A stretch of 64,000 nt of DNA from JAXGYX01 sp040772065 (GTDB taxonomy: Bacteria; Bacillota; Clostridia; Saccharofermentanales; Fastidiosipilaceae): NCBI GenBank assembly GCA_040772065.1, contig JAXGYX010000001.1, positions 496,001-560,000 on the forward strand, given 5' to 3'. Numbering within the stretch: the first letter of the stretch is position 1; each line of letters opens with the position of its first letter. The translations under genes were made by a program, and so were the position numbers. The notes beneath the pieces are model-generated. The model was not told the origin of the DNA and searched no databases. It saw only the letters and a list, made by a program, of their open reading frames with translations. Below, piece by piece: positions 27,083 to 35,131 of this stretch.

Positions 27083-27799
27083 ATGTCCATATATCAAGGT
27101 GAAGAGCAAATATTGGAGAACAGGGATTTTCAAGCGAGCAAACATGGATGGGAGGGGTTGATCAATTACAACCCCGATGAGATTGAAAGACGCAGTTTTG
27201 AGATCATAACCGAGGAGCTGGGCGATCGGACGTTGGATCCTTTGCAGGAACCGGTTATAAAGCGTGTCATTCACACCAGTGCCGATTTCGAGTATCTGGA
27301 TAATTTATTGTTTTCACAGGATGTGATCCTGACCGCTCATCAAGCCATTCGAGACGGAGCACATATTGTGACCGACACCCGAATGGCGCAGGCGGGAGTC
27401 AACAAAAACAGATTGGCATCTCGTGGCGGATCGGTCCATTGCTTTATGAGTGACCCGGATGTCATCGCGGAGGCAAAAGCAAGAGGATGCACACGCGCGA
27501 CAATCTGCGTGGAACGCGGATTTGAGTTGCAAAACAAACTTGGTGAGAAGGTAATCTTCGCGATCGGCAACGCGCCCACGGCGTTGATTCATATCTACAA
27601 TCTGATCATGGAGGGGAAAGAATCCCCCGCGCTGATCGTGGCGGCTCCGGTTGGCTTTGTGAATGTGATCGAGGCGAAGGAGCTGATCGAAAAGCTTCCG
27701 GTGCCAAGTATCATCGCCAAAGGTCGCAAGGGAGGCAGCAATATCGCGGCGGCGATTTGTAACGCTTTGATATATGAAGCCGTGGGAAGAGACCAATGA
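27083..27799 (+). CDS. cbiC: Cobalt-precorrin-8 methylmutase
   Basis: CbiC moves the C11 methyl group to C12, giving cobyrinate. The 238-residue protein has IERRSFEII, the catalytic His in VIHTSADFEY, TDTRMAQAGVNK, IGNAPTALIHIYNLI, APVGFVNVIEAKE and RKGGSNIAAAICNALIY. ATG 27083 follows GAGAGGGA. The stop overlaps the ATG of the NUDIX gene (27796), which ends the operon. Confidence 0.95.
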   Translation: MSIYQGEEQILENRDFQASKHGWEGLINYNPDEIERRSFEIITEELGDRTLDPLQEPVIKRVIHTSADFEYLDNLLFSQDVILTAHQAIRDGAHIVTDTRMAQAGVNKNRLASRGGSVHCFMSDPDVIAEAKARGCTRATICVERGFELQNKLGEKVIFAIGNAPTALIHIYNLIMEGKESPALIVAAPVGFVNVIEAKELIEKLPVPSIIAKGRKGGSNIAAAICNALIYEAVGRDQ

Positions 27800-28773
27800 A
27801 TAAAAATCAAGTTGACCTGCCCGGTGATGATCAGGAAAACAACATGGTTGTGAACCATATTGAAAAACATCCTGAACCTAATTCTCGGAAAATCTCAGTG
27901 GACACCGCCTGGCAGATTCCCATTCCGCCGAGTCAATTATTGCCTCTGTCCGGCAGTGTTGAAGAATATCTATCAACGGATGAGTCCGGCGACCGCCCAC
28001 AATCGAATAAACTGTCAGATTGTTCACCGATTGAACACGCGGTGACGGGGATAAAAACGGTCGATTCCAAGCAAAAATTGGCTGATTGTCCGATGCCGCC
28101 GGCAGCTGACACGCGGGCGGCGATTGAGAGCGTGTCTGACCGCGCGCTTCCCAGTCTCAGAACGGTGCAACGCCGCATCGCACAACGCATCCCCACAATA
28201 GACGGAGCGGACCAGTGTAAACGATTCGCGGTCATCACTCCGTTGGTGGATACGCCCGAAGGTTTGGCGCTGCTGTATGAAGTCCGCTCCTCCAACCTGA
28301 AGTATCATGCGGGCGAGATCAGCTTTCCGGGAGGCGCCGCAGAGGATGGAGAGTATCCCTTGGACACGGCGGTGCGTGAAACCTGTGAAGAGCTGTTGAT
28401 TGAACCCGGTCAGGTGGAGATTTGGGGAGCCGGCGATATGCTGTCCATGCCGTTCAATTTGATTTTGTACCCCTTCATCGCCAGGTTGACGGACTATAAT
28501 GGAACGTTTAACAAAGATGAGGTGGATCATGTGTTCACGATTCCATTAAAATGGTTCGACGCCAATGAGCCGATTGTTTTCAATAATCGTGTGTTGAATG
28601 TGCCGGTCGCGGAATTTCCTTATGAGAAAATTCCGGGAGGCAATCGTTACAAATGGGCGACCGGCGTCAACCCAATTTATTTATATGAATATGGTGAATA
28701 TGTCGTCTGGGGAATGACCGGCCGCGTCACGGCGACGGTTGTCCGCTTGCTGAAGGAAGCGGGCTTGTTTTAA
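27796..28773 (+). CDS. NUDIX hydrolase of the CoA-pyrophosphatase type with a long N-terminal extension
   Basis: The C-terminal 200 residues form a NUDIX domain. The box runs from Gly180 to Ile202 with E186, R194-E195 and E198-E199 in place, but the usual late glycine is Leu201. The preceding NLKYHAGEISFPGG resembles the extra signature of CoA pyrophosphatases (UPF0035). Residues 1 to about 120 are polar, low-complexity and unlike anything I recognise. It is coupled by ATGA to cbiC, so it is made with the cobalamin enzymes; whether it acts on CoA or on a B12-pathway nucleotide is open. Confidence 0.82.
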   Translation: MNKNQVDLPGDDQENNMVVNHIEKHPEPNSRKISVDTAWQIPIPPSQLLPLSGSVEEYLSTDESGDRPQSNKLSDCSPIEHAVTGIKTVDSKQKLADCPMPPAADTRAAIESVSDRALPSLRTVQRRIAQRIPTIDGADQCKRFAVITPLVDTPEGLALLYEVRSSNLKYHAGEISFPGGAAEDGEYPLDTAVRETCEELLIEPGQVEIWGAGDMLSMPFNLILYPFIARLTDYNGTFNKDEVDHVFTIPLKWFDANEPIVFNNRVLNVPVAEFPYEKIPGGNRYKWATGVNPIYLYEYGEYVVWGMTGRVTATVVRLLKEAGLF

Positions 28774-28875
28774 GATACTTAATTTCTTAATTCTTGTATT
28801 TGAGCTCTTTTTCCCCAAAATGCGTCTTGGCCACCGGGCTTATCACGCGGTCCAATTACTTACCGTTGGCCGGTT

Positions 28876-28906
28876 GACCGCGAAAGCCTATTTTCGGTCC
28901 GTTTTT
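28876..28906 (+). terminator. Probable terminator of the cobalamin operon
   Basis: GAC..CGAAA (from 28876) pairs with TTTCGGTC (ending 28899), with a 2-base bulge, and is followed by CGTTTTTC. It lies about 100 bases past the NUDIX stop. The rest of the 285-base gap 28774-29058 shows no gene and no RNA I can name. Confidence 0.5.
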
Positions 28907-29058
28907 CATTGCGAATCATACCTTTGAGGTCGGCGACGCGATTGAACCCTAAGCTGTCAGGATCAATGGTTGGTTAAAACGAACTGTATGGATTTCGGAA
29001 GAATAAACTGAATCAAGGAACACCTGACAATTAGACAATTATAAAAGATAGCTGATTC

Positions 29059-29985
29059 CTATCTCCATTTTATCGCTCTTTTTTGTATCTGCTTGACGAC
29101 GGAATTAAGCACCGTGACCACAATTCCAATGACCACGATCCCCGCGACAGCCTGAGTGTAGTTTGCGTAAGTGATGCTGTTTTGGACATAATATCCCATG
29201 CCGTGGGTCGCGCCCATCAGTTCAGCGAAATTGAGTGAAAGCATCGAGGTCGCCACCGAAACACGTAGGCCGGACACCACGCCGGGCAGGATGTACGGCA
29301 ACAGCACGTGGGTTATCATGGTGCGATTGTTCAGATTCAGCATTCGTGCGGAATCCAAAATTTGCGGTTCGATTGACACCACGCGGTTTATTGTCGTTAG
29401 AAACGTTGGCCAAAACACACCCAGTATGATCACCAACGCCGAGGCACTTCGAAATGAAGGCATCAACGATACCAGATAAGGCGAGAACACAATCGCGGGA
29501 ATTGGCGCCATTACATTTGCGATAGGATAGGCGAACTCGCGCAGGCGCGGAGTCCAGCCCGCTATCAGACCCAGCGCTGTCGCTAAAATCAAACCAATGG
29601 AAAAACCCACGAATAAAAGCTGCATCGAATGACCTACATTTAACAGCATTGTTCGCCACTGGACACGGAAGGTGTCAAAGATGTTTTCAGGGCAGGGTAT
29701 CAATACCGGATGAGCTTTGTTAAAGACTGAGCTCCACAATTCCCAGATAATTATAAGAATCCACACGAACAGGATGATATCATAAGGTCCCTTCGTAAGA
29801 ATTCCATTTTTTTGTTTTGTTATGATTGACAGCAGAAAGAGAAGCTCAATCACCGCGAGGCCGACCAGCATTGACCAGGGTTCACGCACGGTCGGTCGAG
29901 CTTTGGGGGCGAATAGTGAGATACAGATCAGGATGGCAAGAAAGCCGTGTGCCAAAAAGAACTGGCGATTACAAAAGGTTTTCAT
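29059..29985 (-). CDS. ABC transporter permease, NitT/TauT (SsuC) type
   Basis: Membrane subunit of an importer. The 308-residue protein has about six membrane segments and the cytoplasmic EAA loop that contacts the ATPase (IEPQILDSARMLNLNNRTM). That motif and the GLRVSVATSMLSLNFAELMGA region place it with nitrate/sulfonate/taurine-type permeases. I chose ATG 29985 (a second ATG is at 29988) because upstream codons lie inside the ATPase gene. It overlaps that gene by 17 bases and is last in the transcript. Substrate unknown. Confidence 0.87.
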   Translation of the reverse strand: MKTFCNRQFFLAHGFLAILICISLFAPKARPTVREPWSMLVGLAVIELLFLLSIITKQKNGILTKGPYDIILFVWILIIIWELWSSVFNKAHPVLIPCPENIFDTFRVQWRTMLLNVGHSMQLLFVGFSIGLILATALGLIAGWTPRLREFAYPIANVMAPIPAIVFSPYLVSLMPSFRSASALVIILGVFWPTFLTTINRVVSIEPQILDSARMLNLNNRTMITHVLLPYILPGVVSGLRVSVATSMLSLNFAELMGATHGMGYYVQNSITYANYTQAVAGIVVIGIVVTVLNSVVKQIQKRAIKWR

Positions 29986-30760
29986 CATCCCCCCCCGTTT
30001 CGGAAACCGCGTTGAAGAGCCCCATGATATGTCGCTTGATCGCGATATAATCCTCATCTTTATTTGTATCAATGGCGGTGCGCGGGCGAGGGCGCGAAAT
30101 TATCATATCATCCATGATCACGCCCTGCCGCATGAACACGATCCGGTCGGCCAAACGGATCGCTTCTTCGATATCGTGGGTGACGAATACCACCGTTTTT
30201 TGTTTTTGATCGCCGGTTTTCCATAAAGATTCCAGCAGAACGTGCAGTTCCTTACGTATCTTGGCGTCAAGAGCCCCGAAGGGCTCGTCCAGCAATAGGA
30301 TGTCCGTGTTCATCGACAGTGCGCGGGCGATCGCCACCCGCTGGCTCATTCCACCTGAGAGCTGATAAGGATATTTTTTGGCGGCGTCCCACATTCCAAC
30401 CTTTTTAAGATATTCAGCTGATACCCGGCGGATTTCGGCTTTGGACAGGTTTCTATTTGCCTGTTTTACAGCAAATTCAACATTTCCCAGCGCCGTCAGC
30501 CAGGGGAAGAGTGAATAGTTTTGAAAGACGATCATTCTATCAGGTCCCGGTCCCGTGACAGGTACGCCATCTATGCAAATCCGGCCATTGGTCGGCAAAG
30601 AAAGTCCGGACAGCAGGCGCAGGAGCGTCGATTTCCCACAACCCGACGCTCCCAGGACACAGACGAACTCGCCATCATCTATGTCTAAATCAATGTTGTT
30701 GAGCACAATTGGACCTTTGTCATAACGAAAACTCAACCCGCTGATACTAATGGCTCCCAT
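29969..30760 (-). CDS. ABC transporter ATP-binding protein, NitT/TauT (SsuB) type
   Basis: The 263-residue ATPase has Walker A GASGCGKST (about 37-45), Q-loop FQNYSLFPWLT, signature LSGGMSQR, Walker B ILLLDEP, D-loop GALDAKIR and switch THD. The FPWLTALGN segment is typical of SsuB/TauB-like subunits. Its ATG shares bases with the TAA of the binding-protein gene (TAATG), and its end overlaps the permease. Confidence 0.93.
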   Translation of the reverse strand: MGAISISGLSFRYDKGPIVLNNIDLDIDDGEFVCVLGASGCGKSTLLRLLSGLSLPTNGRICIDGVPVTGPGPDRMIVFQNYSLFPWLTALGNVEFAVKQANRNLSKAEIRRVSAEYLKKVGMWDAAKKYPYQLSGGMSQRVAIARALSMNTDILLLDEPFGALDAKIRKELHVLLESLWKTGDQKQKTVVFVTHDIEEAIRLADRIVFMRQGVIMDDMIISRPRPRTAIDTNKDEDYIAIKRHIMGLFNAVSETGGDDENLL

Positions 30761-31914
30761 TAAGTGTTATTTGCCTCAAAATAAGTGTAAAACTCCTGCC
30801 AAAGGTCGTTGTCCGGCTCACGATCCATAAGGGTTTGAAGGGCCGTTTCATATACGTTAGTGACGACATAGTCGGACCAGTCGACATCAATTGTGTCGGA
30901 GATTTCACCGATGTTCATCATGGCGTTGTAAAAATTGATGCAGGCATCCTTGTCCGGATCAAGTGAGAGGCGCATGCGTGGAGTGTAGTCGCCTATGCCG
31001 TAGAGTTGCGCTTGGAGAAAATCTCTGTCTTGTCCGGTATAGTCTACCGCGATGTCGAGCGTCTCTTCCATGTTTTCAAGGTAATATTCATGACCGCGCA
31101 GAGTGGCTATCTCAAATTTCACCAAGGCGTCAAACTCTGTTTCGTAAGTGTTTTGATTGCATGTCTGACGACAGCAGGGGTAGACCTCAACAAAATCGTC
31201 TACGCCGGCCACGACATCGACGCCGTACTCGTCCGCATAGTAGCCCATGACTGAGTTTGTGATGCAAAGATCATATTCACCTTTGGCGCAACCTTCAATC
31301 GCTCCGGTGGCGACATAGATGAAGGTCACATCCGCATCCTCGCCCGGCGCTCCGATTGTATATCCGTTTTCCAGAAGATAGTTTTTCAGCACCATCTGAC
31401 CTGTCTCGGGCATGGCGACAGCGATGGTCAGGCCAACGAAATCCTCCGCGCTGTTTAAGACAATACCGCTGTCTTTCTTCGCCATGATCTCGGCGCCCTC
31501 AGAGGCCGTGCCACCAAAAACACGCAGCGTTGTTGTGCCCTGAGCGATAAATGTGGCGGCCGCCGTGCTGCTGAAAAGATAGACATCCAGGTCGCCGGTG
31601 GAGACGGCGAGGTATGCGTCGTTCATACTGGAAACCTGTTGAAAGTTGACGTCAACTCCCTCTTCCTCCAAATAGCCCAGCGCGTCCGCGACAATGACGC
31701 CCACAGGTTTTAGCGCCGTGCCTAACAAACCCACTTCAAGGGTCACTGTTTCGTTAGCCTCACTCGCGTCAGTGCTTGAGGCGCTATCAGTGAGATCAGC
31801 AACAGAGGTATCCGCCACCGAATCAGGTTTGTCTGTCGGAGCGGCATTGCCGCCACAGGCGGTGAAGGTCAACAACATGGCGACGACGAGAACAAATGAT
31901 GATAAGCGTTTCAT
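30760..31914 (-). CDS. ABC transporter substrate-binding lipoprotein, NMT1/SsuA-like
   Basis: This is the extracellular binding subunit. The 384-residue protein has a lipoprotein signal peptide ending FTAC (Cys20), a Ser/Asp/Thr-rich linker of about 35 residues and then an NMT1-like periplasmic-binding fold (LLGTALKPVGVIVADALGYLEEE, STGDLDVYLFSS). An unusual cysteine cluster PCCRQTC lies around residue 245. The family carries sulfonates, nitrate or thiamine precursors, so the substrate cannot be told from sequence. The neighbouring B12 operon is divergent and may be unrelated. Confidence 0.88.
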   Translation of the reverse strand: MKRLSSFVLVVAMLLTFTACGGNAAPTDKPDSVADTSVADLTDSASSTDASEANETVTLEVGLLGTALKPVGVIVADALGYLEEEGVDVNFQQVSSMNDAYLAVSTGDLDVYLFSSTAAATFIAQGTTTLRVFGGTASEGAEIMAKKDSGIVLNSAEDFVGLTIAVAMPETGQMVLKNYLLENGYTIGAPGEDADVTFIYVATGAIEGCAKGEYDLCITNSVMGYYADEYGVDVVAGVDDFVEVYPCCRQTCNQNTYETEFDALVKFEIATLRGHEYYLENMEETLDIAVDYTGQDRDFLQAQLYGIGDYTPRMRLSLDPDKDACINFYNAMMNIGEISDTIDVDWSDYVVTNVYETALQTLMDREPDNDLWQEFYTYFEANNT

Positions 31915-31985
31915 TCTTCTTTTTCCTTTTCTTCCCTCTTCTTTTTTCGGTTGATCCTGAGAATAATTGATGGCTTTTTAATGAT

Positions 31986-32002
31986 TAGTCTATATTAGAC
32001 TA
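31986..32002. promoter_or_regulatory. Perfect palindrome upstream of the ABC transporter (possible operator)
   Basis: TAGTCTA, three bases, TAGACTA. It lies 72-88 bases before the start of the binding-protein gene. Read on the minus strand it sits between a TGGACA and an ATCATT, so it may occupy a promoter spacer. Confidence 0.4.
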
Positions 32003-32018
32003 TGTCCAGTAAAGGTGT

Positions 32019-32046
32019 AAAAATATTGCTCCCATCTCAAGGAGCA
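32019..32046 (-). terminator. Hairpin with U-rich tail in the transporter leader (attenuator or terminator)
   Basis: TGCTCC and GGAGCA form a 6-bp stem with an 8-base loop. On the minus strand it is followed by ATATTTTT. It lies about 105-130 bases before the binding-protein gene, downstream of a possible extended -10 (TGC then TATAAA, minus strand, 32092-32100). The remaining gene-free stretch 31915-32247 also has an 8-bp inverted repeat CATTTATT/AATAAATG at 32160-32178 of unknown use. Confidence 0.4.
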
Positions 32047-32247
32047 GCGTTTAAGTGGCCACGACTAATTTTATAATAATTACATAATGACTTTATAGCA
32101 TAAATCAGACACAATCAATTCTTGACCGTGATCTTTTGTGTTCCTTACTCAGCTATTCTCATTTATTCCCAATAAATGCCAAGTCGTGTTGATCTGTTTT
32201 AATCCATCTGTCGCTTAACCCGGGTGCGCTTTATTCACCATGAGAGC

Positions 32248-32282
32248 AAAAAAACGCTGAAACTCAACAGTTTCAGCGTTTT
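32248..32282 (-). terminator. Terminator of tRNA-Pro
   Basis: AAAACGCTGAAACT (32251-32264) and AGTTTCAGCGTTTT (32269-32282) form a 14-bp stem with a 4-base loop. On the minus strand it is followed by more T, giving a strong intrinsic terminator 3 bases past the tRNA end. Confidence 0.9.
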
Positions 32283-32285
32283 GAC

Positions 32286-32361
32286 TGGTCGGAGTGACTG
32301 GACTTGAACCAGCGGCCTCTTACTCCCGAAGCAAGCGCTCTACCACCTGAGCCACACCCCG
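32286..32361 (-). tRNA. tRNA-Pro(CGG)
   Basis: On the minus strand a cloverleaf is visible. The acceptor CGGGGTG pairs with CACTCCG, followed by discriminator A and an encoded CCA. The D arm is GCTCAGGTGGTAGAGC, the anticodon stem CTTGC/GTAAG has loop TTCGGGA (anticodon CGG), and the T arm contains GGTTCAAGTCC. It has its own promoter and terminator. Confidence 0.95.
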
Positions 32362-32373
32362 AAGCGCTCAATT

Positions 32374-32401
32374 AGTTTATCATATAGGTGTATTATGTCA
32401 A
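32374..32401 (-). promoter_or_regulatory. Promoter of tRNA-Pro
   Basis: On the minus strand a perfect TTGACA (32396-32401) is followed after 16 bases by TAAACT (32374-32379), ending 13 bases before the tRNA 5' end. Confidence 0.7.
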
Positions 32402-32460
32402 ATAAAATAGCAAAAAATTGTTCAATCGTGGGCTGATCAAAGATGGGGAGAAAAGTGTTT

Positions 32461-33069
32461 ATGGGATATCTGCCGTTATTTATCAAAATGGACGCGGCCA
32501 CCTCCTTGGTATTGGGCGGTGGAGAGGTCGCCTTGCGCAAAGCGCGTGCGATTCTCAAAGCGGGTGGCAAACTTATCATTGTCGCCGATTCATTTGTTGA
32601 AGGCTGGCTGGAATTGGATCAGGCCGATGTTCTGCTGAAAAAAGAACGAATCACCGAGATGTTCACTGAACGTCCGCTTGAATTTTGGAAGCAATATAAG
32701 GTGGTTGTCGCGGCGACAGACAATCCTCTGTTAAACGAGAAGATTTCCGAGTCCGCGGCCCGGGCGGGCTGTCTGGTGAACAACGTGTCTGCGCGGGGCG
32801 AAAATTTATTTGAGTTTGGTGCCCAAATCAGGCGTGGCGCGGCCTGTATCGCCATACACAGCGCGGGCAATCCGGCTTTGTCCGCGCAGATGCGTCGCCG
32901 GCTGGAAGAAATTGTGCCACAAGAATGGGGAGACGCCGTGGATCAGATGGCGAAGCTTCGTCTGACGCCGGAATTTCAGCAACTTCCACTGTCGGAACAG
33001 CGTGCCCGCCTGCGTGAGCTGGCGCTTAAATCAATCGAAGGCGAACCGCACGACTCCTCGGAGCGCTGA
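32461..33069 (+). CDS. Precorrin-2 dehydrogenase (siroheme synthase N-terminal domain type)
   Basis: The enzyme oxidises precorrin-2 to sirohydrochlorin with NAD, the entry to siroheme and to the anaerobic cobalamin route. The 202-residue protein has MGYLPLFIKM at the start and the LVLGGGEVALRKARAIL NAD loop. VVAATDNPLLNEKI, CLVNNVSA and the IAIHSAGNPALSAQMRRRLE segment follow, as in the CysG N-terminal domain, Met8 and SirC. GGGGAG at 32445-32450 supports ATG 32461. Here it stands alone in front of rpmH, 3.5 kb from the cbi operon that would use its product. Confidence 0.9.
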   Translation: MGYLPLFIKMDAATSLVLGGGEVALRKARAILKAGGKLIIVADSFVEGWLELDQADVLLKKERITEMFTERPLEFWKQYKVVVAATDNPLLNEKISESAARAGCLVNNVSARGENLFEFGAQIRRGAACIAIHSAGNPALSAQMRRRLEEIVPQEWGDAVDQMAKLRLTPEFQQLPLSEQRARLRELALKSIEGEPHDSSER

Positions 33070-33127
33070 CCTCCGACCCGGACTGCGGATTGCAATTAAC
33101 CCCCTCCGACACAGCGCGAAGAGGTAT

Positions 33128-33157
33128 TTGACAAGCAAACAAAGACGAATGTATAAT
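33128..33157 (+). promoter_or_regulatory. Strong sigma-A promoter of rpmH
   Basis: TTGACA at 33128-33133, 18 bases, then TATAAT at 33152-33157, both perfect consensus, with TG directly in front of the -10. It lies 37 bases before the rpmH start. Confidence 0.9.
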
Positions 33158-33193
33158 CTCAACATTATGATTATCACACGGAGGTGAATATAT

Positions 33194-33331
33194 ATGTCAA
33201 AAATGACTTTCCAACCCAAGAAAAGAAAACGGAGCAAGGTGCACGGTTTTCGAAAGAGAATGAGAACCGCGAAAGGTCGCAAAGTTTTACAACGTCGCCG
33301 TCTAAAGGGCCGCTCAAGACTCTCGGCCTGA
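33194..33331 (+). CDS. rpmH: 50S ribosomal protein L34
   Basis: This 45-residue, very basic protein has the L34 signature: MTFQPKKRKRSKVHGFRKRM followed by RTAKGRKVLQRRRLKGRSRL and a short end. It belongs to the large ribosomal subunit. GGAGG at 33180-33184 is 9 bases before the ATG. It starts the conserved rpmH-rnpA-yidD-yidC-jag run. Confidence 0.97.
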   Translation: MSKMTFQPKKRKRSKVHGFRKRMRTAKGRKVLQRRRLKGRSRLSA

Positions 33332-33386
33332 TCACGAAAAGACTGCACATCCTGTAGTCTTTCTTTATTTCGAGGGAAAACGACAT

Positions 33387-33788
33387 ATGCTTAGAACACG
33401 GCGGTTGAAGAAAAACTATGAGTTTTCGCTGGTTTTTCGCAAAGGATCTTTTGTGGGAGCCAGAAATGTAAATCTCAATTACCGCCGCAATCGTTTACCA
33501 TATAATCGACTCGGTGTGACTTCATCGCGCAAAACCGAAAACGCGGTCCTACGCAATCACACGAAGCGATTGTTGCGGGAGGCGTACCGTCGTTTGGAAC
33601 CGGAAATAGACACCGGTTTTGATCTCGTTTTTTTGGGCAAGCCTCATAGCGGAAAATTACAGTTTGAGGACGTCTTGAGAGATATGCGATATTTGTTGTG
33701 CAAGGCTCATTTGCTTGACGACAGCCAACAGGCCGCGACCGCACGACAGGATGACATCATTGACCGTGACAAAACGAAAGAAAGTTGA
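33387..33788 (+). CDS. rnpA: Ribonuclease P protein component
   Basis: RnpA is the protein subunit that helps the RNase P RNA cut tRNA 5' leaders. The 133-residue basic protein opens MLRTRRLKKNYEFSLVFRKG and contains GVTSSRKTENAVLRNHTKRLLREAYR, which includes the RNR-type RNA-binding motif (here RNHTKR). The last 20 residues are an unconserved polar tail. GAGGGA precedes the ATG, and rpmH lies 55 bases upstream. Confidence 0.96.
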   Translation: MLRTRRLKKNYEFSLVFRKGSFVGARNVNLNYRRNRLPYNRLGVTSSRKTENAVLRNHTKRLLREAYRRLEPEIDTGFDLVFLGKPHSGKLQFEDVLRDMRYLLCKAHLLDDSQQAATARQDDIIDRDKTKES

Positions 33789-33795
33789 GCGGAGA

Positions 33796-34005
33796 ATGAA
33801 ACGTTTTATGATTCGTCTGATACAGGCGTATCAGTCAGGCATATCGCGCTATCGTCCACCCAGATGTCGTTTTACGCCGACTTGTTCACAATACGCGGTC
33901 GAAGCATTGGAAAAGCACGGTGTGCTGAAAGGCTCGCTGCTCGCCATTTGGAGACTGTTGCGCTGCAACCCGTTTAGCAAAGGTGGATATGATCCGGTCA
34001 AATGA
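33796..34005 (+). CDS. yidD: Membrane protein insertion efficiency factor
   Basis: YidD supports insertion of membrane proteins together with YidC. The 69-residue protein has an amphipathic N-terminus and the family core YQSGISRYRPPRCRFTPTCSQYA, with the cysteine motif, then LLAIWRLLRCNPFSKGGYDPV. ATG 33796 has GGAG very close upstream; it begins 7 bases after rnpA. Confidence 0.95.
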   Translation: MKRFMIRLIQAYQSGISRYRPPRCRFTPTCSQYAVEALEKHGVLKGSLLAIWRLLRCNPFSKGGYDPVK

Positions 34006-34077
34006 AATCCGGCCAATCAATCCGAGAAACGATCATTGTGGAATGATTGTGGACCCAGGTTATATTAGAGGAAAATA

Positions 34078-35130
34078 ATGGAGTATTTTGTGATGCCGCT
34101 TCAGGCGGCCAGTCTGCTTTCACCGCTCTATACAGCGTTTGGATGGCTGATGGCGCAGTTTTATAGTGTGTTCAACAACTACGGTCTCGTTATTATATTG
34201 TTTACCATGCTGCTGCGTGGCGTCATGATCCCATTGAATATCCGTCAGCAAAAAAACTCGCTGAAGCAGCAGGCTTTGTCCCGTGACATGAATGAACTTT
34301 CCAGGATTTATGGTGACGATCGAATGGGCCTTCAAGAGGCTCAGGCTGCGTTGTTTAAGAAACACGGCATATCCACTACAAGTGGTTGTCTGATGTCTTT
34401 GCTGCCGATGTTTCTTATCTGGCCGGTCTACCGTATCATATCCGCTCCGATGAAATACATCATGCGTGTGGCTGAGGGAAATATCACCGCTATCGCCACA
34501 ATGCTGAATGGCAAAGGCCTATTTCCGGAGAATTTGATCAGCGCCGCCGCCGACAACAACATTCCGGTTATGAACGCGTTGCACAGCAATCCATCCATGT
34601 ATGCCGCGGCCGTCAATAACGGCTGGATCAAAATCGGTGATGTGTTGGATATTGATTTTTTTGGTATCAATCTGGGGTTGACCCCACAATGGCGTCCGTC
34701 GGCTTTGTTCGGCGCAGAAGCGTCCACCTATCTGCCGCTGCTGGCCATCGCCTTCCTGGCTGTCGCCACGACTTTTTTGGTCAGCAAGGTTCAGGAATGG
34801 ACAAATCCAATGTATTGGAAAATACGTGAAGAAAAGAAACTGGCTAAGAATAATCCCGCGAGAACGGTCAGCGATGACGCGATGTCGTCCGGAATGATGA
34901 AATCGATGAAATGGATGATGCCGATTTTCACATTTTTCATGATCTTCTCGATGCCCGCTGCGATGGGTCTTTACTGGATCGTCGGCAACCTTATGAGCGC
35001 CTTCCAAGCGACTTTGTTTTATTATCTTTATGCCAAACCGGCGTTCGCCAACACCGGATCAAACTCGCCCGTTAATCGATCAGACACCAAGCGGCTGAAC
35101 AAGGGCAAGCGAAAGAAAGGAACCGCGTGA
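34078..35130 (+). CDS. yidC: Membrane protein insertase YidC/OxaA
   Basis: YidC inserts and folds inner-membrane proteins, alone or with SecYEG. The 350-residue protein is the Gram-positive form without the large extracellular domain. Five membrane segments are visible, the first conserved one reading NNYGLVIILFTMLLRGVMIPL with the groove arginine. A GLYWIVGNL segment lies near the end, followed by a basic tail (KRLNKGKRKKG) as in family members that contact the ribosome. I see no lipobox cysteine at the N-terminus. AGAGGA precedes the ATG. Confidence 0.94.
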   Translation: MEYFVMPLQAASLLSPLYTAFGWLMAQFYSVFNNYGLVIILFTMLLRGVMIPLNIRQQKNSLKQQALSRDMNELSRIYGDDRMGLQEAQAALFKKHGISTTSGCLMSLLPMFLIWPVYRIISAPMKYIMRVAEGNITAIATMLNGKGLFPENLISAAADNNIPVMNALHSNPSMYAAAVNNGWIKIGDVLDIDFFGINLGLTPQWRPSALFGAEASTYLPLLAIAFLAVATTFLVSKVQEWTNPMYWKIREEKKLAKNNPARTVSDDAMSSGMMKSMKWMMPIFTFFMIFSMPAAMGLYWIVGNLMSAFQATLFYYLYAKPAFANTGSNSPVNRSDTKRLNKGKRKKGTA

Positions 35131-35131
35131 A

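Noticed and set aside
28774..29058. Riboswitch in the gap between the cobalamin operon and the ABC transporter
   Set aside because: Several GC-rich hairpins exist but no known core motif, and no gene follows in the matching direction; one hairpin fits a terminator.
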